The position numbers were made by a program, and so were the translations under genes. From Saprospiraceae bacterium (GTDB lineage Bacteria > Bacteroidota > Bacteroidia > Chitinophagales > Saprospiraceae), in NCBI GenBank assembly GCA_028285085.1, contig JANQQI010000079.1, positions 1 through 64,000 on the forward strand: a DNA stretch of 64,000 nt, given 5' to 3'. Position 1 is the first letter of the stretch. Each line of letters opens with the position of its first letter. The notes beneath the pieces were generated by a model that saw only the letters and a list, made by a program, of their open reading frames with translations, was not told the DNA's origin and searched no databases. Positions 24,997-35,300 of this stretch are shown here, piece after piece.

Positions 24997-26436
24997 TTAC
25001 TTAACTAACCACATTTTGGTCGTATTCTCATCCGGGCCTTGTTGGGCCACCGCAGCATTATAACTGTCTGTATTGAGTACTTGCTCACTACCGGGATATT
25101 GAATCCGCATCGGCAGTTGATCCAAAACGGCATTAGGGCCAGGTGTCAGTTCAGGTAATTCGGTACGACGGTAGTCAAACCAAGCTTCGTTACCTACCAT
25201 GAAGAGTGACAACCATTTTTGGGTAGCAATGCGCTCCAACTCATCAGTAGTCAATGCAACATTATCTTGAGCCAGATAATCGCTGACGTCGAAAAGGCCC
25301 AAATCATTCATGTTGGCCGTGATACCGGCTTCATAGTAATCGGCGGCCTCACCACTGACGTACCCCTTCTGCGCCGCCTCCGCGAGAATGAACATCAATT
25401 CTGCGTAGTGCATCACGGTCATTTCAACCGTCGCAGGATCTTCGCGGAAACGTGTACCCAGCCGAGATTGATTGTTAGCACCACCGTTGAAGTTAGACGC
25501 GGCATCTTCCGACAAGCCGTTAGGTACGCCAACAAACTCATTACTGTCAGGGTTGTCTACCGGACGGAACAAAATAGGCATCCGTGGATCGTTCAAGTCT
25601 TTGAGGATGCCTTCGATGCGTTGGCTCATGCGCTTCTCATCAAATGAACCTACCCGGGCCGTATTTAAAGGCCAGCGATTGGTGCTCTCCAGATAAGATA
25701 CTGCGGCATTGTCAGCAGTGCTGGTGAAATGAACACCAGAATCCATGATCTCCTGAATGAGGGCTGGCCCGTCGATTCCTAAATCATCCCAGCGCTTTTC
25801 CAAGCGCATTAGGTAGCGAATGCGTAAGGAGTTTGCCAATTTTTCCCACTGCGCCGCATCACCATTGTATAAAATATCACCAGTCAAACTACCACCCATC
25901 GCCAATTGCTCGGCCGCATCTTCGAGGTCTTGCAAAATGCTGCGGTAGATATCTTGCTGTTGATCGTAGCGGGGCAAAAATTCGTCTTCTTTGCCTTTTA
26001 AAGCGCCGGAGTAAGGGACATCACCGTACATTTCCGTTAAGTTGGCCAAGATCCAGGCGCGAAGCGTCAAGGCGGCTCCTTGATAAGCATTATTATTGCT
26101 GGATTCGCCGAGTGCCAAAAGATTATTGGCATCTCTCAGGTTGCGATAAAACAGATTCCAGGTGCCTTCATAAGTGCCCAAAAGGTAGCGATCTACGCCG
26201 GTAAAGTTGTTGGTGGCTACCAACTGGGCGAGGATGTTACCCGTTCCCCAGGCTAAGTCAGACGTGATTTCATCCCCTGTTTCAAAGAGAATCTTAGGGA
26301 GGAGCAAAGCCGGGTTGGCTTCGTCTACTGTAGGGAAGTTAGGATTATCGTTGATGTCTTCGAAGTCGTCGGTGCAGCCTACCGCCAAGAGCAGTAAGGC
26401 AAACAACAGAAGCGATTTATATTTTAAAAATTGCAT
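24997..26436 (-). CDS. SusD/RagB-like outer-membrane substrate-binding lipoprotein
   Basis: A 479-aa protein when started at the ATG at 26434-26436, which gives a lipoprotein signal (MQFLKYKSLLLFALLLLAVGC, lipobox Cys 21) followed by the acidic TDDFEDINDNPN typical of surface-exported Bacteroidota lipoproteins. The frame up to 26484 is an extension I reject. The body has the helical pattern of the SusD-like 2 family (LLLPKILFETGDEITSDLAWG, ALTLRAWILANLTEMYGDVPYS, LRIRYLMRLEKRW, GNEAWFDYRRTELPELTPG). SusD-like proteins form the lid over a SusC barrel. It follows susC by 34 bp. The enzymes downstream point to an organophosphorus substrate rather than a glycan. Confidence 0.93.
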   Translation of the reverse strand: MQFLKYKSLLLFALLLLAVGCTDDFEDINDNPNFPTVDEANPALLLPKILFETGDEITSDLAWGTGNILAQLVATNNFTGVDRYLLGTYEGTWNLFYRNLRDANNLLALGESSNNNAYQGAALTLRAWILANLTEMYGDVPYSGALKGKEDEFLPRYDQQQDIYRSILQDLEDAAEQLAMGGSLTGDILYNGDAAQWEKLANSLRIRYLMRLEKRWDDLGIDGPALIQEIMDSGVHFTSTADNAAVSYLESTNRWPLNTARVGSFDEKRMSQRIEGILKDLNDPRMPILFRPVDNPDSNEFVGVPNGLSEDAASNFNGGANNQSRLGTRFREDPATVEMTVMHYAELMFILAEAAQKGYVSGEAADYYEAGITANMNDLGLFDVSDYLAQDNVALTTDELERIATQKWLSLFMVGNEAWFDYRRTELPELTPGPNAVLDQLPMRIQYPGSEQVLNTDSYNAAVAQQGPDENTTKMWLVK

Positions 26437-26470
26437 TGTTCTATTTTTATAAAGAGTTGGTTTGGAAAAA

Positions 26471-29400
26471 TTAGAATGTAACACCGAGGTGGAAACCTAC
26501 GCTACGAGTGCTAGGCGTCGCCATATCCTCTACACCCGGTACGATGGTATTGCCATCGAAAGAGAAGGTTTCAGGATCGAAGTGTGGATTTTCGGTAAAT
26601 AGCAGGAGATTACGACCAATGACACTAAGGGTCAAGCTTTGTGCACCAATTTTTGAAGCCAGATTTTTACCGAAAGTGTACCCTAGGCTTAGCTCACGGA
26701 GTTTGACAAAAGTGGCATCATAAATTCCAACTTCTTCGTTGCCACGATTAAAGTGCGACCAGTAGAAATCACGAGCGGATACCTCTACATTGTTGGTGAC
26801 ATAGTTGCCGTCACCATCCAGCATATAACCAGGGCGATCCAGTGTACTGACACCGGTGACTTTGGTTTGACCACCGATGTAGGTGTGGGTTTCACGGTCG
26901 TATTCTGCAGTTTCTTCCATTAGGCCGGAAGTCCCACCAATCAATAAGGTACGAGACATAATGACACCACCTTGGCGCCAGTCCAGCAAGAAACTTAGGC
27001 TGAAATTTTTCCAAGTCAGGCGATTGTTCATCCCTAGGTTGAAATCAGGGTTGTAGTTGCCTAGTTTACGTAGGTTGGGATCGCGAACGGGGAAACCATC
27101 GCTGTACAAGTGCCCCCAACCATCTTCAATATCATTGACATCGTCTACGACTACTGTTTCGTTAGTAGAAGGATTTACCAGCACGAATCCGGTGCCGTAT
27201 ACATCTCCCATGCGGCCGCCTTCGCGTGCTTGTACGCTGAGGTAGTTGTTCGAGATTTCGTAAGTCGTAAGATCGTCGGTCAGTTCGATTACCTTACTGC
27301 GGGCGCGGGTGAAATTAAAGCCAACTTCCCATTCAAAATTTTTGGTGCGAACGGGTACGACACTAACCAAAGCCTCGATACCAGTGCTTTCGATTTCGCC
27401 GGCGTTGATGAACTTAGAACCAAAGCCTGACGTCTGTGAAACGGGGATGCTGATGATCTGATCCGTCGCATTGTTACGGTAGTAGGTCAGATCAAAGCTC
27501 AGGCGATTGGTAAACAAGCGAATATCGGTACCGATCTCAAAAGTGGTTAAGCGCTCCGGTTTTAGATCCGGGTTTGGTAACACATTACCTTCAGTACCGA
27601 GCAATTGAGTGCCGTAAGGGTTAGACAAGAATTCGAAATAGGGCTGCAAAGAGTAAGGATCGGTATCGTTACCAACCTGACCGTATCCCAAGCGGAGTTT
27701 AGCGAATGAAATACTCTTCGGCAATTCGAAAATCTCACTAGCGATGAAAGATACCGAAGCGGAAGGATAGAAGTAACTATTGTTGCTTTCTGGAAGGGTA
27801 GAGGCCCAGTCGTTACGACCTGCCAGGTCGACATAAATCGCATTTTTAATCCCCAAAGAAGCCGTAGCGTAGAGAGAGTTAATGCGACGTTTGCTATTGA
27901 ACGAGTTTTGTAGCAGAGGAATATTGGAGTTGTTGAAGCTGTAAACACCCGGTACCGCCAGCTCATTTGCGGAAACTTGGTTGAAGCGGTTTTCCTGCGT
28001 CATACGGTTACCACCACCGGAGACGCTCAAGGTCAAATCCGGGCTCAGATTAGTATTGTAGCTAAGCAAGAAATCGGTGTTGATTTCCTGGAAGTAGACT
28101 TTGTCTTCGCGGTACTGACCAAGTGGAAAGCGCTGTGAACTCCAGGCACGACGACCTTCTCGGAGATCATTAAATACATCGGTACCCGAGCGAACCATCA
28201 GGCTCAGATTGTCCGTGATATTGTAAGTGATATTAATGTTTCCGAGAATACGGTCCTTATTGAAGCCGTTCGTGTTTTCGAACATGGTGAAATAAGGATT
28301 GTCATGCCAGTTGTAGTTGTAGTTAAACTGCTGCACACCTTCCAAGCCGGGTTGCCAGTAATCACGCAAAGACTCCATTGGGATCTGACGACCAAACCAA
28401 ACCCAGAGATACATAATGTTCTCTGTGCCGTAGGAGTTGTTCGGACGGTTTTTAGACCCGGAATTGATGTAATTAATGTTGGCGTTGATCCGCAGCTTGT
28501 TGTCAAGCATTTTGTGACCCAAGTCGAGATTGATACCATTTCGGCGTAGGTCAGTGTTTGGCAAAATGCCTTTAGAATACTGATTGGTATAAGACAAGCG
28601 GAAATTGCTGGTCTCGTTGGCGCCGGTGATCGAGATATTATTATTGGTAGAAACACCCGTCTCGAAGAAATCTTCGATATTGCTTTCTTGCGGGGACCAA
28701 GGCAGTTTTTCGTAAGAATCCTGATCGGAATAGTCAGATGGACGTACGGCCCAGTCACCGGCACGAACACCTTTGTCGTTGACGCTTTGATGCTGGACCA
28801 TCATGCGACCGTCGAGAGCTGGTCCCCAGCTTTCATCGATATTATCGTTGGTGCCGGAGCCGAAGCCATCCACAAACTCAAAGTTGAAACCAGCTCCCTG
28901 GCCGTATTTATTTTGGTATTCCGGGATGCGGAGCGGTCTTTCGAATGTGGTTGATGAGCTGATACTCACACCGATTCCTTTGGTGCCTTTACCGGATTTC
29001 GTCGTAATTAAGACGACCCCGTTGGCGGCGCGCGAGCCGTAGAGCGCTGTCGCATTGGCGCCGCGCAGGATAGTGACAGACTCAATATCATCCGGACTGA
29101 TCTCAGCGGCACCATTCCCGTAATCTGCCTCCAGGTTCCCTTGGGAGCGGCCGTTGCTACCGACAGCATTGCTGATCGGTACCCCGTTGACCACGAATAA
29201 AGGCTGGTTGTCACCCGATAGAGAAGACTCTCCGCGGATAACAATCCGGGAAGAAGATCCTACCCCAGAACCGCCCTGAGTGATATTTACCCCGGCTACT
29301 TTTCCGGTCAGGTTATCCAGTAAATTCGGTGTTTTTACCACCGAGATATCTTTGCCGTCTACTTCTTGGGCGGCGTAGCCAAGAGCCTTAGTGGCTCGCT

Positions 29401-29770
29401 CAATACCCAGAGCGGTGACGGTCACTTCGGTAAGTGCGACCCCTTCTTTTAGATTTGCATTAATGCTTGATCGGTCGCCTACCGTTTCTTCGGTAGTCAT
29501 GTAGCCTATGTATGAGAATACAAGAATATCTTCTGCATTCAATTCTTCTAGTCGGAAGACGCCATTGACGTCTGAACTGGTTCCCTTTGTAGTGTTTTTA
29601 ACTTGGATGTTTACCCCGATGAGTGGCTCGGAGGTAGTAGCGTCGGTGATAGTTCCGGTTACCGTCTTTTGACCCTGTGCGGACAAGAAGAAAAGTAACC
29701 CGCAAGCGGTAAGTACAACATAGCGTACCCCTTGCTTGGTTTTGTAGAGCAAATGGTTTAACTTCTGCAT
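26471..29770 (-). CDS. SusC/RagA-like TonB-linked outer-membrane receptor
   Basis: A 1099-aa protein. The signal peptide ends near FLSAQGQ; a carboxypeptidase-regulatory-like domain follows (VTGTITDATTSEPLIGVNIQV, about residues 35-115), then the plug (LLDNLTGKVAGVNITQGG, RGESSLSG, FVVNGVPIS, VTILRGANATALYGSRAANGVVLITTK, about 130-270), and a long beta-barrel to the C-terminus (TPSTRSVGFHLGVTF). With SusD it forms a pedal-bin importer driven by TonB. It is the first gene of the minus-strand phosphonate locus. A 252-bp region upstream separates it from the divergent cupin gene. Confidence 0.95.
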   Translation of the reverse strand: MQKLNHLLYKTKQGVRYVVLTACGLLFFLSAQGQKTVTGTITDATTSEPLIGVNIQVKNTTKGTSSDVNGVFRLEELNAEDILVFSYIGYMTTEETVGDRSSINANLKEGVALTEVTVTALGIERATKALGYAAQEVDGKDISVVKTPNLLDNLTGKVAGVNITQGGSGVGSSSRIVIRGESSLSGDNQPLFVVNGVPISNAVGSNGRSQGNLEADYGNGAAEISPDDIESVTILRGANATALYGSRAANGVVLITTKSGKGTKGIGVSISSSTTFERPLRIPEYQNKYGQGAGFNFEFVDGFGSGTNDNIDESWGPALDGRMMVQHQSVNDKGVRAGDWAVRPSDYSDQDSYEKLPWSPQESNIEDFFETGVSTNNNISITGANETSNFRLSYTNQYSKGILPNTDLRRNGINLDLGHKMLDNKLRINANINYINSGSKNRPNNSYGTENIMYLWVWFGRQIPMESLRDYWQPGLEGVQQFNYNYNWHDNPYFTMFENTNGFNKDRILGNINITYNITDNLSLMVRSGTDVFNDLREGRRAWSSQRFPLGQYREDKVYFQEINTDFLLSYNTNLSPDLTLSVSGGGNRMTQENRFNQVSANELAVPGVYSFNNSNIPLLQNSFNSKRRINSLYATASLGIKNAIYVDLAGRNDWASTLPESNNSYFYPSASVSFIASEIFELPKSISFAKLRLGYGQVGNDTDPYSLQPYFEFLSNPYGTQLLGTEGNVLPNPDLKPERLTTFEIGTDIRLFTNRLSFDLTYYRNNATDQIISIPVSQTSGFGSKFINAGEIESTGIEALVSVVPVRTKNFEWEVGFNFTRARSKVIELTDDLTTYEISNNYLSVQAREGGRMGDVYGTGFVLVNPSTNETVVVDDVNDIEDGWGHLYSDGFPVRDPNLRKLGNYNPDFNLGMNNRLTWKNFSLSFLLDWRQGGVIMSRTLLIGGTSGLMEETAEYDRETHTYIGGQTKVTGVSTLDRPGYMLDGDGNYVTNNVEVSARDFYWSHFNRGNEEVGIYDATFVKLRELSLGYTFGKNLASKIGAQSLTLSVIGRNLLLFTENPHFDPETFSFDGNTIVPGVEDMATPSTRSVGFHLGVTF

Positions 29771-29808
29771 AATTTTCTAATTTTTGGTAATTGCTTAAAT
29801 TGGAAAGT

Positions 29809-29838
29809 GCCGGGGATGGTCCAGATCTCCGGCTTTTT
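29809..29838 (-). promoter_or_regulatory. Stem-loop in the susC leader region
   Basis: A 9-bp imperfect stem (29809-29817 with 29825-29833, one G-T pair) and a 7-nt loop about 40 bp upstream of the susC start. Read on the plus strand it has a T run and would look like a terminator, but no plus-strand gene ends there. On the minus strand it would lie in the 5' leader of susC mRNA. Its role is unknown. The rest of 29771-30022 is AT-rich without a promoter I could assign. Confidence 0.45.
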
Positions 29839-30022
29839 GTTTTGACTATGCTAAGCTAGAAGGAGGATGTTTCTTAGTTGTATGATGGTCATTAAGTTTT
29901 TACCGGGAAGTATTAAGAAACATTTAAGCCAGCGTTAAATAACAACGTGTAGGTGGATTTTTTGTAAAAAATGGTGTTATAATATCGGATATTTTGACAA
30001 ATAGTTAAATAAAAAATAGGTT

Positions 30023-30394
30023 ATGAAAGTCCAGAGCATTAATCTCGAAGAAAAATTTTCCAAGTTTTCGACACATTGGACACCCAAAATTATTGGTGAG
30101 TTAAATGGACAATATCTGAAACTGGCGAAGGTGAAAAATGACTTTGTATGGCATAGCCACGCGCACGAAGATGAACTCTTTTTCGTTGTAAAAGGGACAC
30201 TGATTATGGAGTATCGTGATCAACCTACAACGCGAACGGGACCAGGTGAAATTTTGATTATCCCTAAAGGTGTGGAGCATTTACCTCGGACCGAAGATGA
30301 AGAAGTATGGCTGATGCTTTGCGAACCTAAAACGACAAAGCATACCGGAGCGGTCGAGCATGAGAAAACAGTAAAGAATTTAGAATGGATCTGA
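30023..30394 (+). CDS. Cupin-domain protein
   Basis: A 123-aa single-domain cupin. Metal-site motif 1 appears as WHSHAHEDELFFVVKG (two His and a Glu) and motif 2 as PGEILIIPKGVEHLPR with the last His. There is no signal peptide. Small cupins of this kind are usually of unknown enzymatic role or act as metal-dependent isomerases/oxygenases. Its 3' end overlaps the next gene by 10 bp. It is divergent from susC, so it may share control with the phosphonate locus, but nothing in the sequence proves that. Confidence 0.85.
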   Translation: MKVQSINLEEKFSKFSTHWTPKIIGELNGQYLKLAKVKNDFVWHSHAHEDELFFVVKGTLIMEYRDQPTTRTGPGEILIIPKGVEHLPRTEDEEVWLMLCEPKTTKHTGAVEHEKTVKNLEWI

Positions 30395-31200
30395 CTTTTC
30401 GTTGGGATTATTGTTGGTACTGTTGCCTAGTGATTTTAAGTACTTTTTGGCAAGTATCAGTAGCTTCCGCACAAATCCCTATTCAAAGCATTCCAACCGG
30501 AATTTCTCAACCCATTTATATACAGACGGTGCATTGTGATTCAATCCGGGCTTATGAATCCGCATGGTCTTATTTTTTGCAGGCTGAAGATGGTCGCAGA
30601 TACCGCTATTTTGAAACCTATAAAAATGTTCAACTCTTCCATCTGCCCCCCGGAAACTATACTTTTCAACTCAACCAACCTTATCATGGGATTGATTACC
30701 ATTTACCCATTAGGGTGCAAGGTGGTGGCACGGATACAATAAAGGTTTGTAAGGAGTACTTTATTGAAAAGATTAAAAATGATCCAACGCCGGTCTTCGC
30801 GGATCAAATGGCGGTTGGAGATACTTTTTGCTTTCAAGTGAACTATGGTGGATGTGCCGGACCGCTTTATCTGGATAGCATCCAACTGGTACGTACAACT
30901 CAAGAGCAATTCACCGGGCACTTCATCGCTTGGACCTACAGTGGAGAACGGACGCGTACCGAGTGGCCCCTGATCGTTGATGCGATGGATTTTAGTGCGT
31001 TTGGTTTATTAGAAAAGAATTGTAGGTTATTGAAAAATAGTGGCTCTTCGAGTGCATCTCCTTCTGTATATTTGTTTTCTATAGGAGATAACATTCGACA
31101 CTTTGTAGATAAAAGGAGTAACCAGCCTACTGGCTATTGGCAGCTTCGCCAGAAACTATTAGCGTCAACAGATCACCTCAAAATAATCGACCATGACTAA
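30385..31200 (+). CDS. Unknown secreted protein
   Basis: A 271-aa protein with a hydrophobic N-terminal segment (CCLVILSTFWQVSVASAQ) that looks like a signal peptide, cleaved near residue 30. I do not recognise the family. The body has beta-rich stretches (IYIQTVHCDSIRAYES, RYFETYKNVQLFHLPPGNYTFQLN) and four or more Cys that could pair after export. It overlaps the cupin gene by 10 bp upstream and the next gene by 8 bp downstream, so the three genes form a tightly coupled operon even though their predicted locations in the cell differ. Confidence 0.7.
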   Translation: MDLTFRWDYCWYCCLVILSTFWQVSVASAQIPIQSIPTGISQPIYIQTVHCDSIRAYESAWSYFLQAEDGRRYRYFETYKNVQLFHLPPGNYTFQLNQPYHGIDYHLPIRVQGGGTDTIKVCKEYFIEKIKNDPTPVFADQMAVGDTFCFQVNYGGCAGPLYLDSIQLVRTTQEQFTGHFIAWTYSGERTRTEWPLIVDAMDFSAFGLLEKNCRLLKNSGSSSASPSVYLFSIGDNIRHFVDKRSNQPTGYWQLRQKLLASTDHLKIIDHD

Positions 31201-31606
31201 TCACTACCAATTTAATGATGCCACTTTTGCCCGCCAATTTGCTGCGGGTACGCTTGATCCGACATTATTTACCCACGAAGCCCATCTCCGCCTCGCCTGG
31301 ATACACCTCAAGCGTCACGGCGTCGAGCAAGCCGCCGAAATCGTCAGCACCCAAATTTTGCAATATACCACTCAGCTAGGCGCACAGGCTAAATTCAATA
31401 AAACGCTAACCGTTGCGGCGGTTAGAGTGGTGCACCATTTTATGCTCAAAGTCGAGCTGCCGACTTTCCCGACCTTTATTGCGACGTATCCTCGTTTGCT
31501 ACATAATTTCAAGGACCTATTGGCACAGCATTATGACATGGATATCTTCCGATCCGAGCGGGCCAAAGCCATTTACCTAGAGCCCGATTTGTTGCCTTTT
31601 GATTAG
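31193..31606 (+). CDS. Conserved unknown cytoplasmic protein
   Basis: A 137-aa helical protein with no signal peptide or membrane segment. A His-rich motif, LFTHEAHLRLAWIHLKRHG (residues about 25-43), and a second His pair in VVHHFMLKVE near residue 80 are striking and could form a metal site. I know similar short proteins from other Bacteroidota only as hypotheticals. It starts inside the previous gene (8-bp overlap) and ends just before the convergent cytochrome c gene. Confidence 0.7.
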   Translation: MTNHYQFNDATFARQFAAGTLDPTLFTHEAHLRLAWIHLKRHGVEQAAEIVSTQILQYTTQLGAQAKFNKTLTVAAVRVVHHFMLKVELPTFPTFIATYPRLLHNFKDLLAQHYDMDIFRSERAKAIYLEPDLLPFD

Positions 31607-31630
31607 CGTCTTTGCGTGAGAAAGATCAAG

Positions 31631-32086
31631 TTATTTTCCACCGACCTCATCGATATATCCCAAAATCTGATCGATGTCTGCTGTCGAAAGATTTGGAAAG
31701 GCGGGCATCGGTGACTTTTTCCAGTCCTTGACCAGCTGAGTGATATAAGGATCTCCGCTATCCCAGAGCTGACGTGAATTGCTAATCCAACTGTAGAGTA
31801 AATCCTCCCGGCCTTCCCAGCGTTTCCGAACGCCGGCTAGAGCCGGACCGGTCATATCATCACGCATATTGCGATTGTGGCAGGCGGCACAGTTGTTTTT
31901 AAATAACTTCTTCCCATCCGGAAATTGACTGGCAACCGGTTTGACTTGATCAATTACACTTTCTATCGGATTGGAAGTGCGCTCGGGAATAGGCTCGGGG
32001 AGTGGATACGTAGGATTGTCACAAAATCCCATAATGATCCCCAGGAGCAGCGCCAGAGCATAAAAGCAGAAACGGAAAATACGCAT
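31631..32086 (-). CDS. Exported c-type cytochrome
   Basis: A 151-aa protein with an N-terminal hydrophobic export segment (FYALALLLGIIMGFC) and one haem c motif, CAACH at residues 66-70, with M127 in SPMPAFP as likely sixth ligand. GPALAGV after the haem motif and the C-terminal LSTADIDQILGYIDEV are typical of class I cytochrome c. A Cys at 22 might be lipidated, but the preceding MGF does not fit a lipobox well. It stands alone on the minus strand and probably carries electrons in the periplasm. No oxidase or dehydrogenase gene is adjacent. Confidence 0.88.
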   Translation of the reverse strand: MRIFRFCFYALALLLGIIMGFCDNPTYPLPEPIPERTSNPIESVIDQVKPVASQFPDGKKLFKNNCAACHNRNMRDDMTGPALAGVRKRWEGREDLLYSWISNSRQLWDSGDPYITQLVKDWKKSPMPAFPNLSTADIDQILGYIDEVGGK

Positions 32087-32337
32087 CTTTAAATGGGGTT
32101 TAAAAAAGGTGAAATATTGCTTTCAAGATGCATTGGATCGGAGTAAGTGCGCTGCTGTTTTCACACCAAAAAATTATCTACACTTTTTCTAAATTACGAC
32201 ATTGTCAATGTCCTGGGAGCTTGTATCTTGTGCTTTTTTCTGCTAACTTGTACCTAGCCAGATTAGCTTCTCACCGCAACCTACTACTGCACACCACCTG
32301 CAATGACTGGCTTTGGAACAAGACTAAAACGGAAACC

Positions 32338-35300
32338 ATGACAAATCCCCTGCTGCGCAGTACTTTACTCTTTATCCTGTTTTTGGCCCTGCATGGGCAA
32401 ATTTCTGCCCAAATCCTGATTGATTATGAGTTGCCTGGTGCACCGGATGCGCTTGAGGTTTGTGATTCTGCCGTTTTTCAAGTCACCTTGACAAATAATG
32501 GGCAAGATTTGATTACCGGAGTATCAATTACGCTTAATCTGCCCGAAGGGGTACGCTACAATCCGGGGACAGTCAGCAACGCCAGTGAGGAGGATATTTC
32601 GGATTTATCAAATCCTGTTTTTTCTATCCCCGACCTTGATCCTTCCGAAATTCAGGTTTTTGCCTTCTTCGCCCGAGCGGATTGCGAGTTGGTCGAAGCC
32701 ATCAATAACAACGTCATTTTTACCAACACCATTTCTGTAAACTACGACGGCGGTAGCCAAAGTATTATCACGGATCCCTACGATATCGAGACGGCGCTGC
32801 TCGTGTTAACGAATATCACGAATCAGGTGACGAGTGGAAGTTTGGGTGATATCATTACCCGTACGCTGACTTACCAAAATACCCGCTTTGGCAAGTTGTC
32901 TTCTTTTGTCTTCAGCGATGTGTACGAACCGGGCATTGTGATCAGTTCGCCGGACGGCACGACGCTACCTTCCGGGCCCGGCCAATTATTGGTCGAGTTG
33001 GATGGGGCAGATTTCAGCCAAATCGGAGATGGCGACGCGTTTTTTGAGCTCAATGAATCCATCGTGATTACCGAAGTGATTGAGGTTGTAGATTGCGGTG
33101 TAGATGCGACTGTTTCAAATTCGGATATTGAAGCCTACTGGGGCTGCGAAAGTGCGATCTGCCAAACGACAGAAAGTATCGATGCTCTGGTGAATATATT
33201 CTTAACTGATTTGAGTCCAAACCTGGAGTTTATTCCAAGTAGTGAACCACCGTTGTGCTTTTGTGGAGATTTACCTACAACGCACAGCATGATGATTACC
33301 AATAACGGGACTGAAGCGGCTTCGAATATCACGCTTACGTTGAGATTACTCACAGAAGTAGAAACCTATGCACCGGGCGGATTTGTAGTGGATAGTGCTG
33401 AAATGGTCAATCCTGTGACACCAATTCTGAATAGCCTTCCGGCCACTGATTATCTCTGCGAATCTTTTAATGGTAATATTTATACCGGGGCTGTTTTGAG
33501 TTATCCTAGCCTGGCCGTTGGCGATACCATCATTTTTAGTTGGGAGGTCCTACATTGTAAAGATGGGTGCAGCTCGGTGGCTTACCACGGCTGGGAGTAT
33601 GATTATGGTTATTATAAAAGCTGTCCACCTAATCCTTTTATTTCCAATGAAGAGCTTTTTGTACAAGCAGCGGGCAATCCCGTATACACCAGTACTATAG
33701 CCGAAGATGATTCGGTTTTGGAAGATGGCGATATCCGTACATTTGAATATGAAATCGTTTCCGACTATCTCCTCGAACAGGAGGGGAACCTTCAGGTTAT
33801 GATTGAATTGCCTTGTGGGTTCACCTGGCAAAATAGTCCATTCATTATTGACGGCCAAAGTCCCGATATTGGTATCGAAAATACGGATACTTCGGTAATT
33901 ATTACCGCCCTGTTCGACTTGCCTTTTAGTAATGACTCCTTGACCTCTTCTTTTGATCTTTTATTTAATTGTGATGAAACCTGTCAGGAAGCTTTATGTA
34001 TCGATTCCATTGAGACATCTTGTGAAACGCCTTGTTTTGAAGTCATTCCACCGTCTGCTGGTTTTGAAATTGCTAGTTCAATTTCTCCCCTGGGGCTTTG
34101 TCCACCGGGCTGTGGTATTACCACTTGTGATCAGGTAAGGCTATCCTACGATTGTGAAAATATTGAATACTGCATCGACACGATTCCTGGCTACCTTAAA
34201 TATAATAGTTCCTTTAAGCGGGTCAATTTTGGCTTACCTGATAATGATGATAATCGCGAACCTGATCCCGGAGGTAGTCTTGATTTCGATCTGGTGAGAA
34301 CCGATCGGGCCGTTACCGGGGATACCTTGCAGAGTATTATAGAAGGAGCCGTAATTACTGATTTCCCGGATAGTAGTTTTGACTATGCCTTTGTGGATGT
34401 CACCTTTGGGGCACTCAACTTAAATATGGACATCAATGGTGGGCTACTGACGCAGTCAGGGATATTATTTTTAGAAGCTACGGTGGAAGTGTTTGATGCT
34501 AGTGCGAATTTGACTTATACCTGTACGGCCTTTCCGAGTATCACACCTTATCCTCAACCGGATGATGTATTGATTTACGCTTACGATTTAAGTGCATCGA
34601 CTTTAAGTGACTCCGGGGGCTGTGGATTCCCATCGGATTTTCGTTACGCCGATGGCGACTCGATACGATTGGTGGCGAATTACCGCGTCATGTACAATCT
34701 CCTTCAGCAAATAGCTAATAATCCCTTTCCTCCGATTGTGGATTTAGTGGCCTCTCCCAATGTGTTTTTGTTCAACGATCCCGTTCCTGCTTTCAAGCGA
34801 GATTTATTCAGCTGTGATTGCCAAAGCCAAGCTATAGAAGTGACGGGCTATAATTATGATGTGTTCAACGGTATTTTTGCACTTGATCCCTGTGATACCT
34901 CAGCTTATACGGGGAGTAGTCTATTCCGCTTCGATTTAGGAGAAGGTGATTTTTTCCCTTACGAATATCGAAGCTTGGCCCATTTACCTACTTGGTATGT
35001 AGTGGTGCCGGATGAAGTGATGCCGGTAGAAACGAAGATAACCACACTACAAAGACAGGAGCAGGAAATTTTGCTAATTGATCAACTACTTGACCCAATC
35101 TTTGACGGTACCGAATACAGTTTCGATCTCACCCCATATCTCGATCCACCATTAGACGAAGGCTATTCTATTTTGGTACAATATCGTTTTCTGAATGGGT
35201 GCTCTATTTCGGGTAGCTTCCCTTTGTCCGTACGTAATGAACTGTATTTCCCTAGTGGTTTTCCCAACGAACCCAATCCTTTAGATTCTTTGTATACTAA

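Noticed and set aside
28204-28770. Open frame of 188 codons on the minus strand, second frame within susC
   Set aside because: Low-complexity shadow of the SusC barrel; no domain and no start signal.
32128-32337. Upstream 70-codon extension of the giant T9SS protein
   Set aside because: The signal peptide starts at 32338, and the extension contains hydrophobic but non-conserved residues with no domain.
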